64,000 bases of DNA from Bacteroidales bacterium (lineage in GTDB: Bacteria > Bacteroidota > Bacteroidia > Bacteroidales > P3), in the NCBI GenBank assembly GCA_017479385.1, contig JAFVCE010000017.1:248001-312000 (forward strand), given 5' to 3'. The translations under genes were made by a program, and so were the position numbers. The notes under the pieces are model-generated. The model ran no database searches, was not told where the DNA came from, and saw only the letters and a list, made by a program, of their open reading frames with translations. Below, piece by piece: positions 17,499 through 26,694 of this stretch (positions are counted from its first letter, which is position 1; every line of letters begins with the position of its first letter).

Positions 17499-18923
17499 TT
17501 ACATCTCGGTTATGATGAGTTCTATCTTTACGTCGCTAAACTTCTCGCCTTTGTCGAGTGCGGCCGAGGCCATGCGTTTTATCTCGTTTTGCGACATTCC
17601 GGTGGTAGTAATGCGTTTCTCGGCTATGCCGTTCTTGATGAAGAACTCCTTGACGGCTTTGGCACGGTCGAGCGAGAGGAGCATATCGGCCTTGGGGTTG
17701 ACGCCATAGGACTGGACGTAGCCTTTAACCATGAAGGTGACGTCGGGGTGGTTGCGGAACATGGCCACGTAGTTCATCAGCGTGGTGTCGCTCTGCGGCA
17801 GGAGCTGCGAGCCACCCTCGTCAAAGTAGACGTCGGTTATGGGGAAGACTGTGCCTTTCTCGGTGCGGTTCATACGGTAGAGCATGAGGGTGTCGCGCAT
17901 GAAGAAATTAGAGTTAAAGTCGCGATAAATCGAGAAATAGCCATCGTGTTTGGCGTAGAGCGTGTAGTTAAATCCGGGCACAAATTTCACCCTTCCGCCA
18001 CGGAAATGCTGGTCTTTGACGATTGGGCGCTCGCCGGCCGAACTCTTTTCGAGGATGATGAGGTCTACATCAATATACTTTTTAGCCTTATAATCGTAGA
18101 AGAGGACGAGCGGCTCGAAAGCTTCGACGTGGACGTTGACCTCGATGGTGTGACCACGGCCGTTGGGCGAGCAGTTGTCGAGCACGATGAAGTATTCTTC
18201 GCCCATGCGGACGGGGATAGACTTGATGAAAGTTCCGACCTGCTTCTTGGTCAACATCTTGTTCGTAGCGTCTACACTCATGCCGATTGTGGGCTTGGGT
18301 TTTGCAGGAGGCACATAGGCTGGTTCGGCCTGAGGCTTGCTTTTCTGGCCTGCGGTCTGCGTAGCTGAAGCACCTTGCTGGCCCGACGGGCGCGGACGCT
18401 GATTCTTTTGCTGCTCGGCGGCTTTGAGGGCTTCGGCGGCGAGGCCGTTGCTATCGACGGCAGCGAGGTTTACGGCTACTGGCAACTGTTTGTTCTGTAT
18501 CACGTTGTTGCTAAAGTAGGCACCTGTATTTTTATAGACCAAAAAGTCGTAGTCGTCCCAAACGTTGTCCTGCGTAATCTTTATCTCGAGGTCTCCGTTA
18601 TAGGGGGCTGTGAACTTGTACCATACGCTGTTGTGCTCATACTCGAAGAGGTTCGGGTGAGCCTTATCGGCTTTAATTTCCTGCATTCGGCCTGCACCAT
18701 CGGGCGGCGTTGTCGGGCCATAGGGTACGCCAACCTGTAACGGAATGGCAAAAATGCAATCGTTGCTGTTGTAGGGCAACTCGACGGTTTTAACCTCGGG
18801 TTCCACAACTACTGGTGCGGCTTTCTTTTTGGTAGTAGTTTTCTTTTTCTTAGTTTGTGCCTGCACATCGCATACGCCAAAAAGCATTGCGAACGACAAG
18901 AGAGCTATCAAGAAACGTTTCAT
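17499..18923 (-). CDS. OmpA-family protein with PPC-like domain
   Basis: 474 residues from the ATG at 18921-18923, chosen because it begins MKRFLIALLSFAMLFGV, a proper signal peptide; a TTG seven codons upstream is unlikely. A Lys/Thr-rich segment (KKKKTTTKKK) follows. Residues about 45-125 resemble a pre-peptidase C-terminal (PPC) beta sandwich (NSVWYKFTAPYNGDLEI, DDYDFLVYK). A Pro/Gln-rich linker spans about 165-215. The last ~110 residues form an OmpA-like peptidoglycan-binding domain (TDVYFDEGGSQLLP, then LSLDRAKAVKEFF with conserved Asp and Arg). It should tether the outer membrane or a periplasmic complex to the wall. The T9SS cargo gene follows 25 bp later; a link to the secretion machinery is possible but not shown. 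Confidence 0.85.
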   Translation of the reverse strand: MKRFLIALLSFAMLFGVCDVQAQTKKKKTTTKKKAAPVVVEPEVKTVELPYNSNDCIFAIPLQVGVPYGPTTPPDGAGRMQEIKADKAHPNLFEYEHNSVWYKFTAPYNGDLEIKITQDNVWDDYDFLVYKNTGAYFSNNVIQNKQLPVAVNLAAVDSNGLAAEALKAAEQQKNQRPRPSGQQGASATQTAGQKSKPQAEPAYVPPAKPKPTIGMSVDATNKMLTKKQVGTFIKSIPVRMGEEYFIVLDNCSPNGRGHTIEVNVHVEAFEPLVLFYDYKAKKYIDVDLIILEKSSAGERPIVKDQHFRGGRVKFVPGFNYTLYAKHDGYFSIYRDFNSNFFMRDTLMLYRMNRTEKGTVFPITDVYFDEGGSQLLPQSDTTLMNYVAMFRNHPDVTFMVKGYVQSYGVNPKADMLLSLDRAKAVKEFFIKNGIAEKRITTTGMSQNEIKRMASAALDKGEKFSDVKIELIITEM

Positions 18924-18955
18924 AATCATTTCGTTTATGCACAATTATACAACTG

Positions 18956-18963
18956 CAAATTTA
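18956..18963 (-). promoter_or_regulatory. -7 promoter box of the OmpA-like operon
   Basis: The minus strand reads TAAATTTG, a full match to TAnnTTTG. The leader would be about 30 nt. The flanking 18964-19110 is AT-rich and shows nothing else. Confidence 0.65.
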
Positions 18964-19110
18964 TACATTTTTTTTCAATACAAGAAAAAAAAATTAGCCT
19001 AAAAACATTAAACCACTGATTTTCAAGCATGAAAATAATGAATTTATACCTATAAACCAAGAAATCTGCTCTTTTATAGGCTTTTTAACGTAACTTTTGG
19101 CCTGTTTGAG

Positions 19111-19145
19111 GGTAAAAAAAAAGTGTCCCGAGGGACACTTTTTTC
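19111..19145 (-). terminator. Intrinsic terminator after the S9 peptidase gene
   Basis: The hairpin AAGTGTCCC/GGGACACTT with a short loop is flanked by an A-run on the left and a T-run on the right, so it can work in both directions. On the minus strand it lies about 15 bp after the S9 peptidase stop. Confidence 0.85.
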
Positions 19146-19157
19146 AATTTCTTTGCG

Positions 19158-21269
19158 TTACTTCTTCAACCATTGGTCGAACCAGTCGATGAAGTTGCGA
19201 TGCCACAACAAACTGTTCTGCGGACGGAGCACCCAGTGGGTCTCGTCTGGGAAGTAGAGGTAACGGCTGGGAATGTGGCGCATTTGGGCAGCGTTGTAGG
19301 CAGCCATGCCTTCAGAAGCCACAATGCGGAAGTCGAACTCTGAGTGGATGACGCAGATGGGGGTGTTCCACTTGTCGACAAAAAGGTGTGGCGAATTGGA
19401 GTAGGACTTCTTTATTTGCGGATTATTCCAGTCCCAGTAGGGGCCACCAAGGTCCCAATTGTCGAACCACATCTCCTCTGTTTCGAGATATTGTTGCTCG
19501 AAGTTGAACATACCATTGTGGGCAAGGAAAGCCTTGAAGCGACGTCCACCCTCGTAGCCAGCCACATCGTGGTTGTGGCCTGCAAGCCAATAGATGCTGT
19601 ATCCACCAAATGAGGCACCACAGGCACCAATGCGCTCTTTATCAATTTGTTTGAAGTTGTTGGCGAAATAGTCGGTAGCGGCCATATAGTCTTGCATACA
19701 GAGTCCGCCATAGTCTTTCGAAATCTCTTCAAGCCACTCCATACCGAAGCCAGGAACACCGCGACGATTGGGGGCTATGACGAAATAGCCGGCTCCAGAC
19801 ATGACTTCGAAGTTCCATCGAGTGCTCCAGAACTGGCTGACCATGGTCTGGGGGCCACCCTCGCAAAAGAGCAGTGCTGGATAGACTTTGGTGGAATCGT
19901 AGTCGTATGGGTAGATGAGCCAGGTTAGCATATCCTTTCCGTCTACGGTCTTAACCCAGTGTTCTTCGACTTTGCCCATACACACTTGCGAAAGGACAGC
20001 GTCGTTGACGGTGGTAATCTTATTGCCCTCGGCAAGGCTGTCGGTGAGGTTGTAGGCAAAGAGCTCGGCCGGATATTGAATAGAGACCTGCGAGGCAATG
20101 ATGTCGCGACCATTGAGTTGGAAACTGTTAACGTCGTGGTAGCCGTGCGAGAGTTGACGGACGGCTTTGCTTTCGCGGTTGAAGGCAAATATCTCATTCA
20201 TACCACGATACATCACCATGGCGACGAGCTCTTTGTCGTTCTCTGTCCAGCAGATGTTGCTCACGCCGTAATCGAAGTTCTCGGTCAAGTCGCTTCTCGA
20301 GCCGGTGGCGAGGTCCATGACCATCAAGCGAAGTTTGTCGCTCTCGTAGCCGTCGCGCTCCATACTTTCCCAAGCTATCATGGAGCCGTCGTGGCTGAAA
20401 ACGGGGTTCTGGTCATAGCCCATGATGCCTTCCGAGATGTTGCGTGTGGAGCCGTCGGCTATACTATATAAATATATGTCGCTGTTGGTAGAGTGAGCGT
20501 AGTCGTAGCCAGTCTTCTTGCGGCAGGTGTAGGCAATGTATTTGCCATCGGGGCTGTAGTTGTATTGCTCGGTGCCACCCCATGGGCGCATAGGGCACTC
20601 GTAGGGTTCGCCACCCAGAATATCGACCGATTGGGCCATATCGACCTTGCCGCCGGCTATCGGAGCAAGATAGATGTGAGGGATTTCGTCGACCCACTGG
20701 TCCCAGTGACGATACATGAGGTCTTCGTTGATTCGACCCGTTGTGTGGTCAAGGCCTTCGAAGAGTTTGTCGATGTGTTGCGGACGCTTGACGGGAATTG
20801 TGGAGATATAGACTATCGAACTGCCATCGGGAGAGAGCTTAAAGCCTTCGAAACCAGCCTCGTTCTCGGCCATAACGGTCTCCTTATTGCTGGTGATATT
20901 GAGCGAGATGATTTTGTTGCCACGGCAAAACATCACCGTGCTGTTGTTAGCCCAAACGGGGCTGAACTCGGACTCGGCGGTGGTGGTAAGACGCTTAGCT
21001 TCGGCTGGGGAATCTGTTTCGGCAAGGTAGAGGTCTATGTTGCCGGCGTTTTGGTTCATGTCTATGTATTTCACGCCATAGACTACCTGCGAACCGTCGG
21101 GGCTTACGGCATACTCGCCAGTTTGGCCGAGGCTCCACATCACCTCGGGGGTGAAGCGTCCATCGACAACCTGAACGTCGGGTTTACCGATAACTTGTTG
21201 ATTTTGTTGTTTTTGACAGCCAGCGAAGACTAATGTCAATGCGGCTGCAAAAAATATTGTTTTGCGCAT
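19158..21269 (-). CDS. S9 family peptidase (dipeptidyl-peptidase-like), lipoprotein
   Basis: 703 residues. The lipoprotein signal ends LVFAGC (Cys18). Residues about 45-420 form a seven-bladed beta-propeller of the WD40/TolB-like kind (YAVSPDGSQVVYG, LSPDGSSIVYIS, YSPDGKYIAYTC). Residues about 440-703 are the alpha/beta hydrolase with catalytic S553 in GASFGGY, D646 in EFDFR and H678 in DETHW. The layout matches S9 exopeptidases such as dipeptidyl-peptidase 5 of Porphyromonas, which frees dipeptides from peptides in the periplasm for asaccharolytic growth. The exact cleavage preference is not readable. It lies 6 bp after a lipoprotein gene in a three-gene operon with a MORN protein. Confidence 0.92.
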   Translation of the reverse strand: MRKTIFFAAALTLVFAGCQKQQNQQVIGKPDVQVVDGRFTPEVMWSLGQTGEYAVSPDGSQVVYGVKYIDMNQNAGNIDLYLAETDSPAEAKRLTTTAESEFSPVWANNSTVMFCRGNKIISLNITSNKETVMAENEAGFEGFKLSPDGSSIVYISTIPVKRPQHIDKLFEGLDHTTGRINEDLMYRHWDQWVDEIPHIYLAPIAGGKVDMAQSVDILGGEPYECPMRPWGGTEQYNYSPDGKYIAYTCRKKTGYDYAHSTNSDIYLYSIADGSTRNISEGIMGYDQNPVFSHDGSMIAWESMERDGYESDKLRLMVMDLATGSRSDLTENFDYGVSNICWTENDKELVAMVMYRGMNEIFAFNRESKAVRQLSHGYHDVNSFQLNGRDIIASQVSIQYPAELFAYNLTDSLAEGNKITTVNDAVLSQVCMGKVEEHWVKTVDGKDMLTWLIYPYDYDSTKVYPALLFCEGGPQTMVSQFWSTRWNFEVMSGAGYFVIAPNRRGVPGFGMEWLEEISKDYGGLCMQDYMAATDYFANNFKQIDKERIGACGASFGGYSIYWLAGHNHDVAGYEGGRRFKAFLAHNGMFNFEQQYLETEEMWFDNWDLGGPYWDWNNPQIKKSYSNSPHLFVDKWNTPICVIHSEFDFRIVASEGMAAYNAAQMRHIPSRYLYFPDETHWVLRPQNSLLWHRNFIDWFDQWLKK

Positions 21270-21275
21270 AATAAA

Positions 21276-22145
21276 TTATAGTTTTTTGAGTTCTTCTTTT
21301 GTGGTGACCGGCGTACGGACATCGACGTTATAAAAATTGAAACCAGAATGACCAGGCTCTACAATATTGATATACTGCACCCCACCCGGCACACCTTTGA
21401 ATGTGAGCGAGTAGACGAGGACGTCGTAGCCTCCCTCGTTGTGCGAGAAAAGGGTATGGTCGGGATAGAGGTTAATGCCTTCGGCTTTGGCCAGTGGGTA
21501 ACGATGCCCCGTGGCGCAGTCTTCGAGGTAGGTTTCGGGCATAACGTAGATGCCATAATCGTTGATTGGGCGTCGCGCTGGGGTTCGGTCACGGTAGAGG
21601 AAGTATACCTTGGTTTGCGACTGTCCGACCTCCACTTTCTGGATAGATACCACGTCGGCGTAGGGCGAGTGGGACTCTACATACGGGAAGTCGAGTGTGC
21701 GCGGAATGATGGGCTTGATGGGGTCGGGCAAGCGGGGGTCATGGGCCTTTTGCCGTTTGGCTTTGGGTTCCTTAACACGCTGACGCTCAAAGTCGGACTC
21801 GACGGCGTAGCACTTCAAATCGGCCCCAACTCGGAATGTCACCCCACCTCGTGGAGCACCACTCACGCGCGTGGCGCGGTTGCGAACTACATATTGCCGA
21901 TAGAGCGTATCGGCCTGAGTGCCGCGGAGCGAGACACTGTTATAGGCCACCGTGGTGCCACCCATGCCGTCTTGGGCTGTGGCGTCGGGTCGGCCGAAGT
22001 CGCCAACAATGGCGTAATAGTCTTTGCCCACATAGATTTCTTCCAACTGCGGGTCGGCCGAAACATATCGCGAGCCGAAACAAGAAACCAGCGTCGGCAA
22101 CAACGCTGCCACTATCGCCACATTGGTCAAGCGCTTCATTGCCAT
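21276..22145 (-). CDS. Lipoprotein of unknown function
   Basis: 289 residues from the ATG at 22143-22145, or 287 from a second ATG at 22137-22139 (MKRLTN); both leave the lipobox LVSC. I do not recognise the family. An early segment (YYAIVGDFGRPDATAQDGMGG) resembles the SmpA/OmlA-like 'GxPd' strand pattern, which may be chance. A basic linker (EPKAKRQKAHDP) separates it from a C-terminal beta-rich half with SPYADVVSIQKVEVGQSQTKVYFLY, the sort of segment seen in Bacteroidota proteins with PEGA or TonB-like extracellular beta domains. It stands between the MORN protein gene (9 bp) and the S9 peptidase gene (6 bp), so it is co-expressed with both. Confidence 0.75.
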   Translation of the reverse strand: MAMKRLTNVAIVAALLPTLVSCFGSRYVSADPQLEEIYVGKDYYAIVGDFGRPDATAQDGMGGTTVAYNSVSLRGTQADTLYRQYVVRNRATRVSGAPRGGVTFRVGADLKCYAVESDFERQRVKEPKAKRQKAHDPRLPDPIKPIIPRTLDFPYVESHSPYADVVSIQKVEVGQSQTKVYFLYRDRTPARRPINDYGIYVMPETYLEDCATGHRYPLAKAEGINLYPDHTLFSHNEGGYDVLVYSLTFKGVPGGVQYINIVEPGHSGFNFYNVDVRTPVTTKEELKKL

Positions 22146-22154
22146 CGGTTTAGG

Positions 22155-22784
22155 TTATTGTGCAAGCTTACCTTGACGGAAAGTACCTTTTTCGACAGTG
22201 CCGTCGGCATGGGTATAGGTACCCTGACCGTTGAACATATCGTTGGCCCAGTTGCCTTCATACTTGTCGCCATTGGCGTACTCCATAACGCCACTGCCAC
22301 TCATGTGTCCAGCCACATAGTTGCCCTCATAGCGAGAGCCGTCGGGCCACACTTTGACACCCTGGCCATGGGGAGCGCCATTAACAAAAGCGCCTTCATA
22401 GCGCGTGCCGTCGGCCCAAGTGAGCGAGCCAGTGCCGTTACCCAGGCCGTTCCACTGGCCTTCGAGCACGTTGCCGTTCGGGAAGCGGAAAGTGCCTTTA
22501 CCAGAAATCTGGTTGTTCTTCCATTCGCCTTGATAAACAAGACCGTCGGCCCAGTAGTAGGTACCGGTACCGTTTTGCATACCTTTCTTCCATTGACCTT
22601 CGTAGCGCGAACCATCGGGCCATGTCATGGTGCCTTCGCCTTCGATTTTGCCACGAGCATTTCTTTGGCCAATATAGACACGACCGTCGTCGTAGCGAGT
22701 GGTTTCGCGCACTTGTGCAAATGCGTTTTCAGAGCCTAACACACACAGTGTCAGTAGTGTTGCAAAGAATACTGTTTTTTTCAT
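22155..22784 (-). CDS. Exported MORN-repeat protein
   Basis: 209 residues from the ATG at 22782-22784, which gives a signal peptide (KKTVFFATLLTLCVLGSENAFA); a TTG 7 codons upstream overlaps the promoter and is rejected. The rest is about seven and a half MORN repeats with a period of 22-23 residues and the pattern GxxYEGxWxxGxxxGxGxxxWxD. The proteins fold as an elongated beta-hairpin ladder; in eukaryotes they contact membranes and lipids, while in bacteria the role is unclear. It is the first gene of the operon with the lipoprotein and S9 peptidase genes. Confidence 0.92.
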   Translation of the reverse strand: MKKTVFFATLLTLCVLGSENAFAQVRETTRYDDGRVYIGQRNARGKIEGEGTMTWPDGSRYEGQWKKGMQNGTGTYYWADGLVYQGEWKNNQISGKGTFRFPNGNVLEGQWNGLGNGTGSLTWADGTRYEGAFVNGAPHGQGVKVWPDGSRYEGNYVAGHMSGSGVMEYANGDKYEGNWANDMFNGQGTYTHADGTVEKGTFRQGKLAQ

Positions 22785-22802
22785 AATTGTAAATTTTAGG
22801 TG

Positions 22803-22810
22803 CAAAGATA
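22803..22810 (-). promoter_or_regulatory. -7 promoter box of the MORN operon
   Basis: The minus strand reads TATCTTTG, a full match to TAnnTTTG. The start would be near 22798, about 14 nt before the ATG. Confidence 0.7.
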
Positions 22811-22938
22811 CACATTTTTTTTTAAAAACAAGAAAAACTTTGTTTTTTTGCTCCCAATCGAATTATTTTTCTGGGTCAAGGTTGTGGAAAACATCGGTCA
22901 CCAAAGTGCTTGGTTTTAGGTGGCTAACGAGGGGTACC

Positions 22939-23051
22939 CGATGTTGGTCCGACCTTAATACGACCTTAACACGACCACAACATATTCAACACATTGATTT
23001 TCAAATACTTACGAAACCGCTCGAATATATATTGAAAATCAAGCATTTACA
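22939..23051 (-). repeat. Dispersed 3'-end repeat, copy F
   Basis: The minus strand reads three 11-bp units, GGTCGTGTTAA, GGTCGTATTAA, GGTCGGACCAA, followed by CATCG. On the other side lie two TTGAAAATCAA-like arms (about 22994-23005 and 23032-23043). It begins about 57 bp after the topB stop, and the same arrangement is seen in copy G. Confidence 0.78.
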
Positions 23052-23107
23052 CACATCCATCGAGCCATATTTTTAGGCCTTTTTGGGGTAAGAATTTTGT
23101 CTGTATA

Positions 23108-24910
23108 CTACACGCGGCGGTTGGTGGGGTCGGTCAAAACTTGTTGAACGATTGTGGCCACCATCTCCTTCAGCTCTGAGATGAATTGGGAGGCGCTGTA
23201 TCGGTGAGCCTCTATGTCGCGTAACTTCTTTTCCCACAGGCCGGTAAGTTCGGCACTTTTGAGTAAATCTTCTTTGATAATGCCAATTAGGGAAATGCCT
23301 CGCTCGGTGGGGACGAGGTTTTTGCGCTCCTTGCGAATGTAGTCGCGCTTGTAGAGCGTCTCTATAATAGCTGCTCTGGTCGATGGGCGACCTATGCCGT
23401 TGGCTTTCAGCGCGTCACGCAGTTCGTCGTTGTCCACAGTCTTGCCGGCGGTTTCCATGGCCCTCAAGAGCGTCGCTTCGGTGTATGGCTTTGGTGGAGT
23501 TGTTTGTTTTTCAGCCAATTGCGGCGTGTGCGGACCGTGCTCGCCTTTTGCAAAGAGGGGTAGCGACTGGTTGTCTGGTGTGTCGGGCTGGTCGTCGGTG
23601 GTGTTGGCGTCGTTCTGTCCTGCGAAGACAGCGCGCCACCCTTCGTCGAGAATTTGCTTGCCGTTTGCCTTGAACTCCACTTTTGCAGCTTCGCCAAAGA
23701 CCGATGTGGTGCTCGTCTTGCAGTCGGGATAGAAGGCGGCGATGAAGCGGCGTGCGACGAGGTCGTAGACCCTTTTTTCATAAACAGTGAGGTCTCCGCC
23801 CGAGGGGTTGACGCCCGTGGGGATGATGGCGTGGTGGTCGGTCACCTTCGAGGTGTCGAACACTTTCTTGCTCTTTTTCAAGCGTTTGCCCATCAGCGGG
23901 GCAACGAGGTTCGCGTAGGGCAACATACCTTGCAAGATTTGTGGGCAACGCGGGTAAACATCGTCGGGCAGGTAGGTTGTATCGACGCGAGGGTAAGTCG
24001 TCAACTTCTTTTCGTATAGGCTTTGGATGTGTTTTAGGGTGTCGTCGGCCGAATATCCAAATTTCTTGTTACACTCAACTTGGAGCGATGTGAGGTCGAA
24101 CAGCCGCGGTGGAGCTTCGGTGCCGGCCTTTTGTTGGATGTCGGTTACTGTAAACTCTGATGTTTTTATGCTTTCGAGCGCAGTTTGCCCCTCTTCGGGC
24201 TTCTTGATTTTACCCTTTGTCGAAGAAAAGACAACGCCGCGATAGACGGTTGTCAACACCCAGTATTTCTCTGGTTTAAAGTTTGTTATCTCATTGTACC
24301 TTGCCACAATCATGGCCAGCGTAGGGGTTTGCACGCGGCCAATAGAGAGCACCTCGCCGCGCACAGAACTGAACTTGAGCGTGTAGAGGCGCGTGGCATT
24401 CATGCCGAGCAGCCAGTCTCCAATGGCGCGGCAAAGACCGGCTTCGTATAGGCTTTGATAATCGTCTTGAGGTTTAAGGTTGGCAAAACCGTCGCGAATG
24501 GCTTCGTCGGTCATCGACGAAATCCAGAGACGGCTCACGGGGCAAGTAGCTTTGGCTTTTTGCATTACCCAACGTTGGATGAGTTCGCCCTCTTGACCAG
24601 CGTCGCCGCAGTTCACAATGCGGTCTGCCGATTGCATAAGTCGCTCTATAACAGCAAATTGACGCTTATATGTATCGTTTTCTATCAGTTTTATTCCGAA
24701 CCGTTGTGGAATCATTGGTAGTTGGCCGAATGTCCACTGTCGCCACTGGGGATAGTAGTCGTTGGGTTCTTTGAGCGTGCAAAGATGACCGTAGGTCCAA
24801 GTCACCTGATAGCCGTTGCCCTCCATGTAGCCGTCATGGCTGTGCGAAGCACCGATTATGCGCGCAATGTCGCGAGCCACGCTTGGTTTTTCGGCAATGC
24901 AGACTATCAT
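23108..24910 (-). CDS. topB: DNA topoisomerase III
   Basis: 600 residues, type IA topoisomerase. The TOPRIM domain begins at once (IVCIAEKPSVARDIARIIG) and includes NCGDAGQEGELIQRW. The catalytic tyrosine is Y306 in LTTYPRVDTTYLP. The C-terminal parts of the toroid are present (ETAGK, GIGRPSTRAAIIETL, LVPTERG). The protein ends soon after the core, so the zinc-finger tail of many TopB proteins is missing. It relaxes and decatenates DNA by single-strand passage and assists RecQ-type helicases. It follows prmA by 12 bp in the truA-prmA-topB operon. Confidence 0.95.
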   Translation of the reverse strand: MIVCIAEKPSVARDIARIIGASHSHDGYMEGNGYQVTWTYGHLCTLKEPNDYYPQWRQWTFGQLPMIPQRFGIKLIENDTYKRQFAVIERLMQSADRIVNCGDAGQEGELIQRWVMQKAKATCPVSRLWISSMTDEAIRDGFANLKPQDDYQSLYEAGLCRAIGDWLLGMNATRLYTLKFSSVRGEVLSIGRVQTPTLAMIVARYNEITNFKPEKYWVLTTVYRGVVFSSTKGKIKKPEEGQTALESIKTSEFTVTDIQQKAGTEAPPRLFDLTSLQVECNKKFGYSADDTLKHIQSLYEKKLTTYPRVDTTYLPDDVYPRCPQILQGMLPYANLVAPLMGKRLKKSKKVFDTSKVTDHHAIIPTGVNPSGGDLTVYEKRVYDLVARRFIAAFYPDCKTSTTSVFGEAAKVEFKANGKQILDEGWRAVFAGQNDANTTDDQPDTPDNQSLPLFAKGEHGPHTPQLAEKQTTPPKPYTEATLLRAMETAGKTVDNDELRDALKANGIGRPSTRAAIIETLYKRDYIRKERKNLVPTERGISLIGIIKEDLLKSAELTGLWEKKLRDIEAHRYSASQFISELKEMVATIVQQVLTDPTNRRV

Positions 24911-24922
24911 ACGGCAACAGAT

Positions 24923-25777
24923 TTATTGTTTCACGAAACGCAGCGAGGCCCACGAGTCGGCTTCGCGACGACTTGCAGGTTCAAGGCCCAGCGAGGCAGC
25001 ATGAGAAACGAGGGCAGGCTCGTCGTGGTTGTAGAAACCACTGATTATGAGCGTTCCCGAGTGATTGAGCACGGCGGTGTAGGCAGCCATGTCGCGCAGC
25101 AGTATATTCTTATTTATATTAGCAAGCACCACATCGAACTGGCCAGCGAGCGAAGTGGCGTCGCCGAGGTGGATGTTGATGTCGACGTCGTTGCGTTCGG
25201 CGTTTTCGATGGCGTTGCGATAGGCCCACTCATCCACGTCGATAGCTTCGACATAGGAAGCGCCTCGCATTTTGGCCAAAATTGCCAACACACCGGTGCC
25301 AGTGCCCATGTCGAGCAGACGGCGACCGGCGAGGGGTTCGGCTGCAACGAAAGAGAGCATCATGCGAGTGGTTTGGTGGTGGGCCGTGCCGAACGACATT
25401 TTGGGTTCGATAACGATTTCGTAGTCAACGTCGGGGCGTGGCTGGTGGAACGGGGCTCGGACATAGATTCGAGAGGGTTCTTCGACCATGACAGCGGTGT
25501 GGTTGCGTTCCCACTCTTCGTTCCAGTTTTTGTCGGGCACTTCGGAGATACTGTAGCGGCAATCTACGGCGGCCATGGACGGACTGAGTTGCTTGATGGC
25601 GGCTACAGTTTCGGCAACAAAAGTCTCGCTAAACTGGTCGGCAGTGACATAGGCTTTGAGGCCGTCGGTGGTTTCGACAAAACTGTCGAACGGGCCTTCG
25701 TTGCCGAGGCTGTCTATAAGCATATCGCGAAAGGCGGCATTGGAGCCGAGTTGGAATGTCACTTCGATGTATTTCAT
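24923..25777 (-). CDS. prmA: Ribosomal protein L11 methyltransferase
   Basis: 284 residues. The N-terminal substrate-recognition domain is followed by a class I SAM methyltransferase fold with RLLDMGTGTGVLAIL (motif I, about residue 155), VEAIDVDEWA (motif II) and FDVVLANINKNILL, the PrmA-type NxN motif. It trimethylates ribosomal protein L11, a modification not essential in E. coli. Its ATG overlaps the truA stop (AATGA at 25774-25778), so the two are translationally coupled; topB follows. Confidence 0.93.
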   Translation of the reverse strand: MKYIEVTFQLGSNAAFRDMLIDSLGNEGPFDSFVETTDGLKAYVTADQFSETFVAETVAAIKQLSPSMAAVDCRYSISEVPDKNWNEEWERNHTAVMVEEPSRIYVRAPFHQPRPDVDYEIVIEPKMSFGTAHHQTTRMMLSFVAAEPLAGRRLLDMGTGTGVLAILAKMRGASYVEAIDVDEWAYRNAIENAERNDVDINIHLGDATSLAGQFDVVLANINKNILLRDMAAYTAVLNHSGTLIISGFYNHDEPALVSHAASLGLEPASRREADSWASLRFVKQ

Positions 25778-26544
25778 TGTTGTTGAGGTTGTTCTGGGTC
25801 GAAATAACCGTCTGGGTAATCTACTTTGGTCAAGAAAAGGCCACAGGCTGGCATACTCACACCAGCAGCACAGCGGTCGCGTTGTTCGACGATGTGGCGC
25901 AGGCCGTCGATAGTCAATTTGCCACGACCAACGTCGAGGAGCGTGCCGGTTACCGACCTCACCATGTTGCGTAAGAAACGGTTGCTGCGTATGGTGAAGA
26001 CCAGCTCGTCGCCCTCAACATCCCAATGGGCGTGGCTGAGGTGGCAAATGTTGGTCTTGACTTGGGTGTGGAGTTTGGCAAAACTCGTAAAGTCGTCGTA
26101 TTCCATAAGCACACGGGCAGCTTCGTTCATGCGGTCTACGTCGGGCGAAAAATATATACGGCAGTAGAGACCTTGGCGGAACGGGAGGCGCTGGGTGCTG
26201 ACGTGGTAGCGATAGGTTCGTGCCACAGCGTCGAAGCGCGCGTGGGCGTTGTCGCGCACGCGGCAAATATCGAACACGGCAATGTCGGGCGGGAGCAGGC
26301 TGTTTAGTTTGAACACGATGGCTTGCGTATCGAATGGGTCGCCGTGGTGGTCGAAATGGGCGTAGAAGTCGGCTGCATGGACACCGGTATCGGTTCGGCC
26401 ACAGCCCACAACGGCCACAGGCTGCCGCAAGAGCGTGGCGAGGGCTTTTTCGAGCGTAAGCTGCACTGTGGGCAGGTTTGGTTGGGTCTGCCATCCGCAG
26501 TAATTGGCTCCGTTATAGGCTAAATGAACAAAGTAGCGTGCCAT
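25774..26544 (-). CDS. truA: tRNA pseudouridine synthase A
   Basis: 256 residues from the ATG at 26542-26544; the frame stays open far upstream, but that stretch is antisense to gcvT and passes the promoter. The catalytic aspartate is D52 in GCGRTDTGVHA. FARFDAVARTYRY-like text (HARFDAVARTYRYH) and NRFLRNMVRSVTGTLLDVG are family motifs. TruA makes pseudouridine at positions 38-40 of the tRNA anticodon arm. It is the first gene of the truA-prmA-topB operon and diverges from gcvT. The leader is very short, about 8 nt. Confidence 0.95.
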   Translation of the reverse strand: MARYFVHLAYNGANYCGWQTQPNLPTVQLTLEKALATLLRQPVAVVGCGRTDTGVHAADFYAHFDHHGDPFDTQAIVFKLNSLLPPDIAVFDICRVRDNAHARFDAVARTYRYHVSTQRLPFRQGLYCRIYFSPDVDRMNEAARVLMEYDDFTSFAKLHTQVKTNICHLSHAHWDVEGDELVFTIRSNRFLRNMVRSVTGTLLDVGRGKLTIDGLRHIVEQRDRCAAGVSMPACGLFLTKVDYPDGYFDPEQPQQQ

Positions 26545-26555
26545 AATTCGGAACG

Positions 26556-26563
26556 CAAAATTA
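26556..26563 (-). promoter_or_regulatory. -7 promoter box of truA
   Basis: The minus strand reads TAATTTTG, a full match to TAnnTTTG. It faces away from the gcvT box, with 63 bp between the two. Confidence 0.7.
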
Positions 26564-26626
26564 CAAAAAAATTCCGAATTGCAAGATTTTTTTCGCAATA
26601 AAACAACTTTATTCGAAAAAAAGATG

Positions 26627-26634
26627 TAAATTTG
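26627..26634 (+). promoter_or_regulatory. -7 promoter box of gcvT
   Basis: The plus strand reads TAAATTTG, a full match. The leader is about 55 nt and shows no glycine-riboswitch structure. Confidence 0.7.
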
Positions 26635-26694
26635 TAGTCGGAAAAAAGTTCCGCAATGTAAAGATAAATAAAACAATATCAAATAGTTACACCA

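Noticed and set aside
26635..26694. Glycine riboswitch before gcvT
   Set aside because: The leader is about 60 nt and has no tandem aptamer-like stems.
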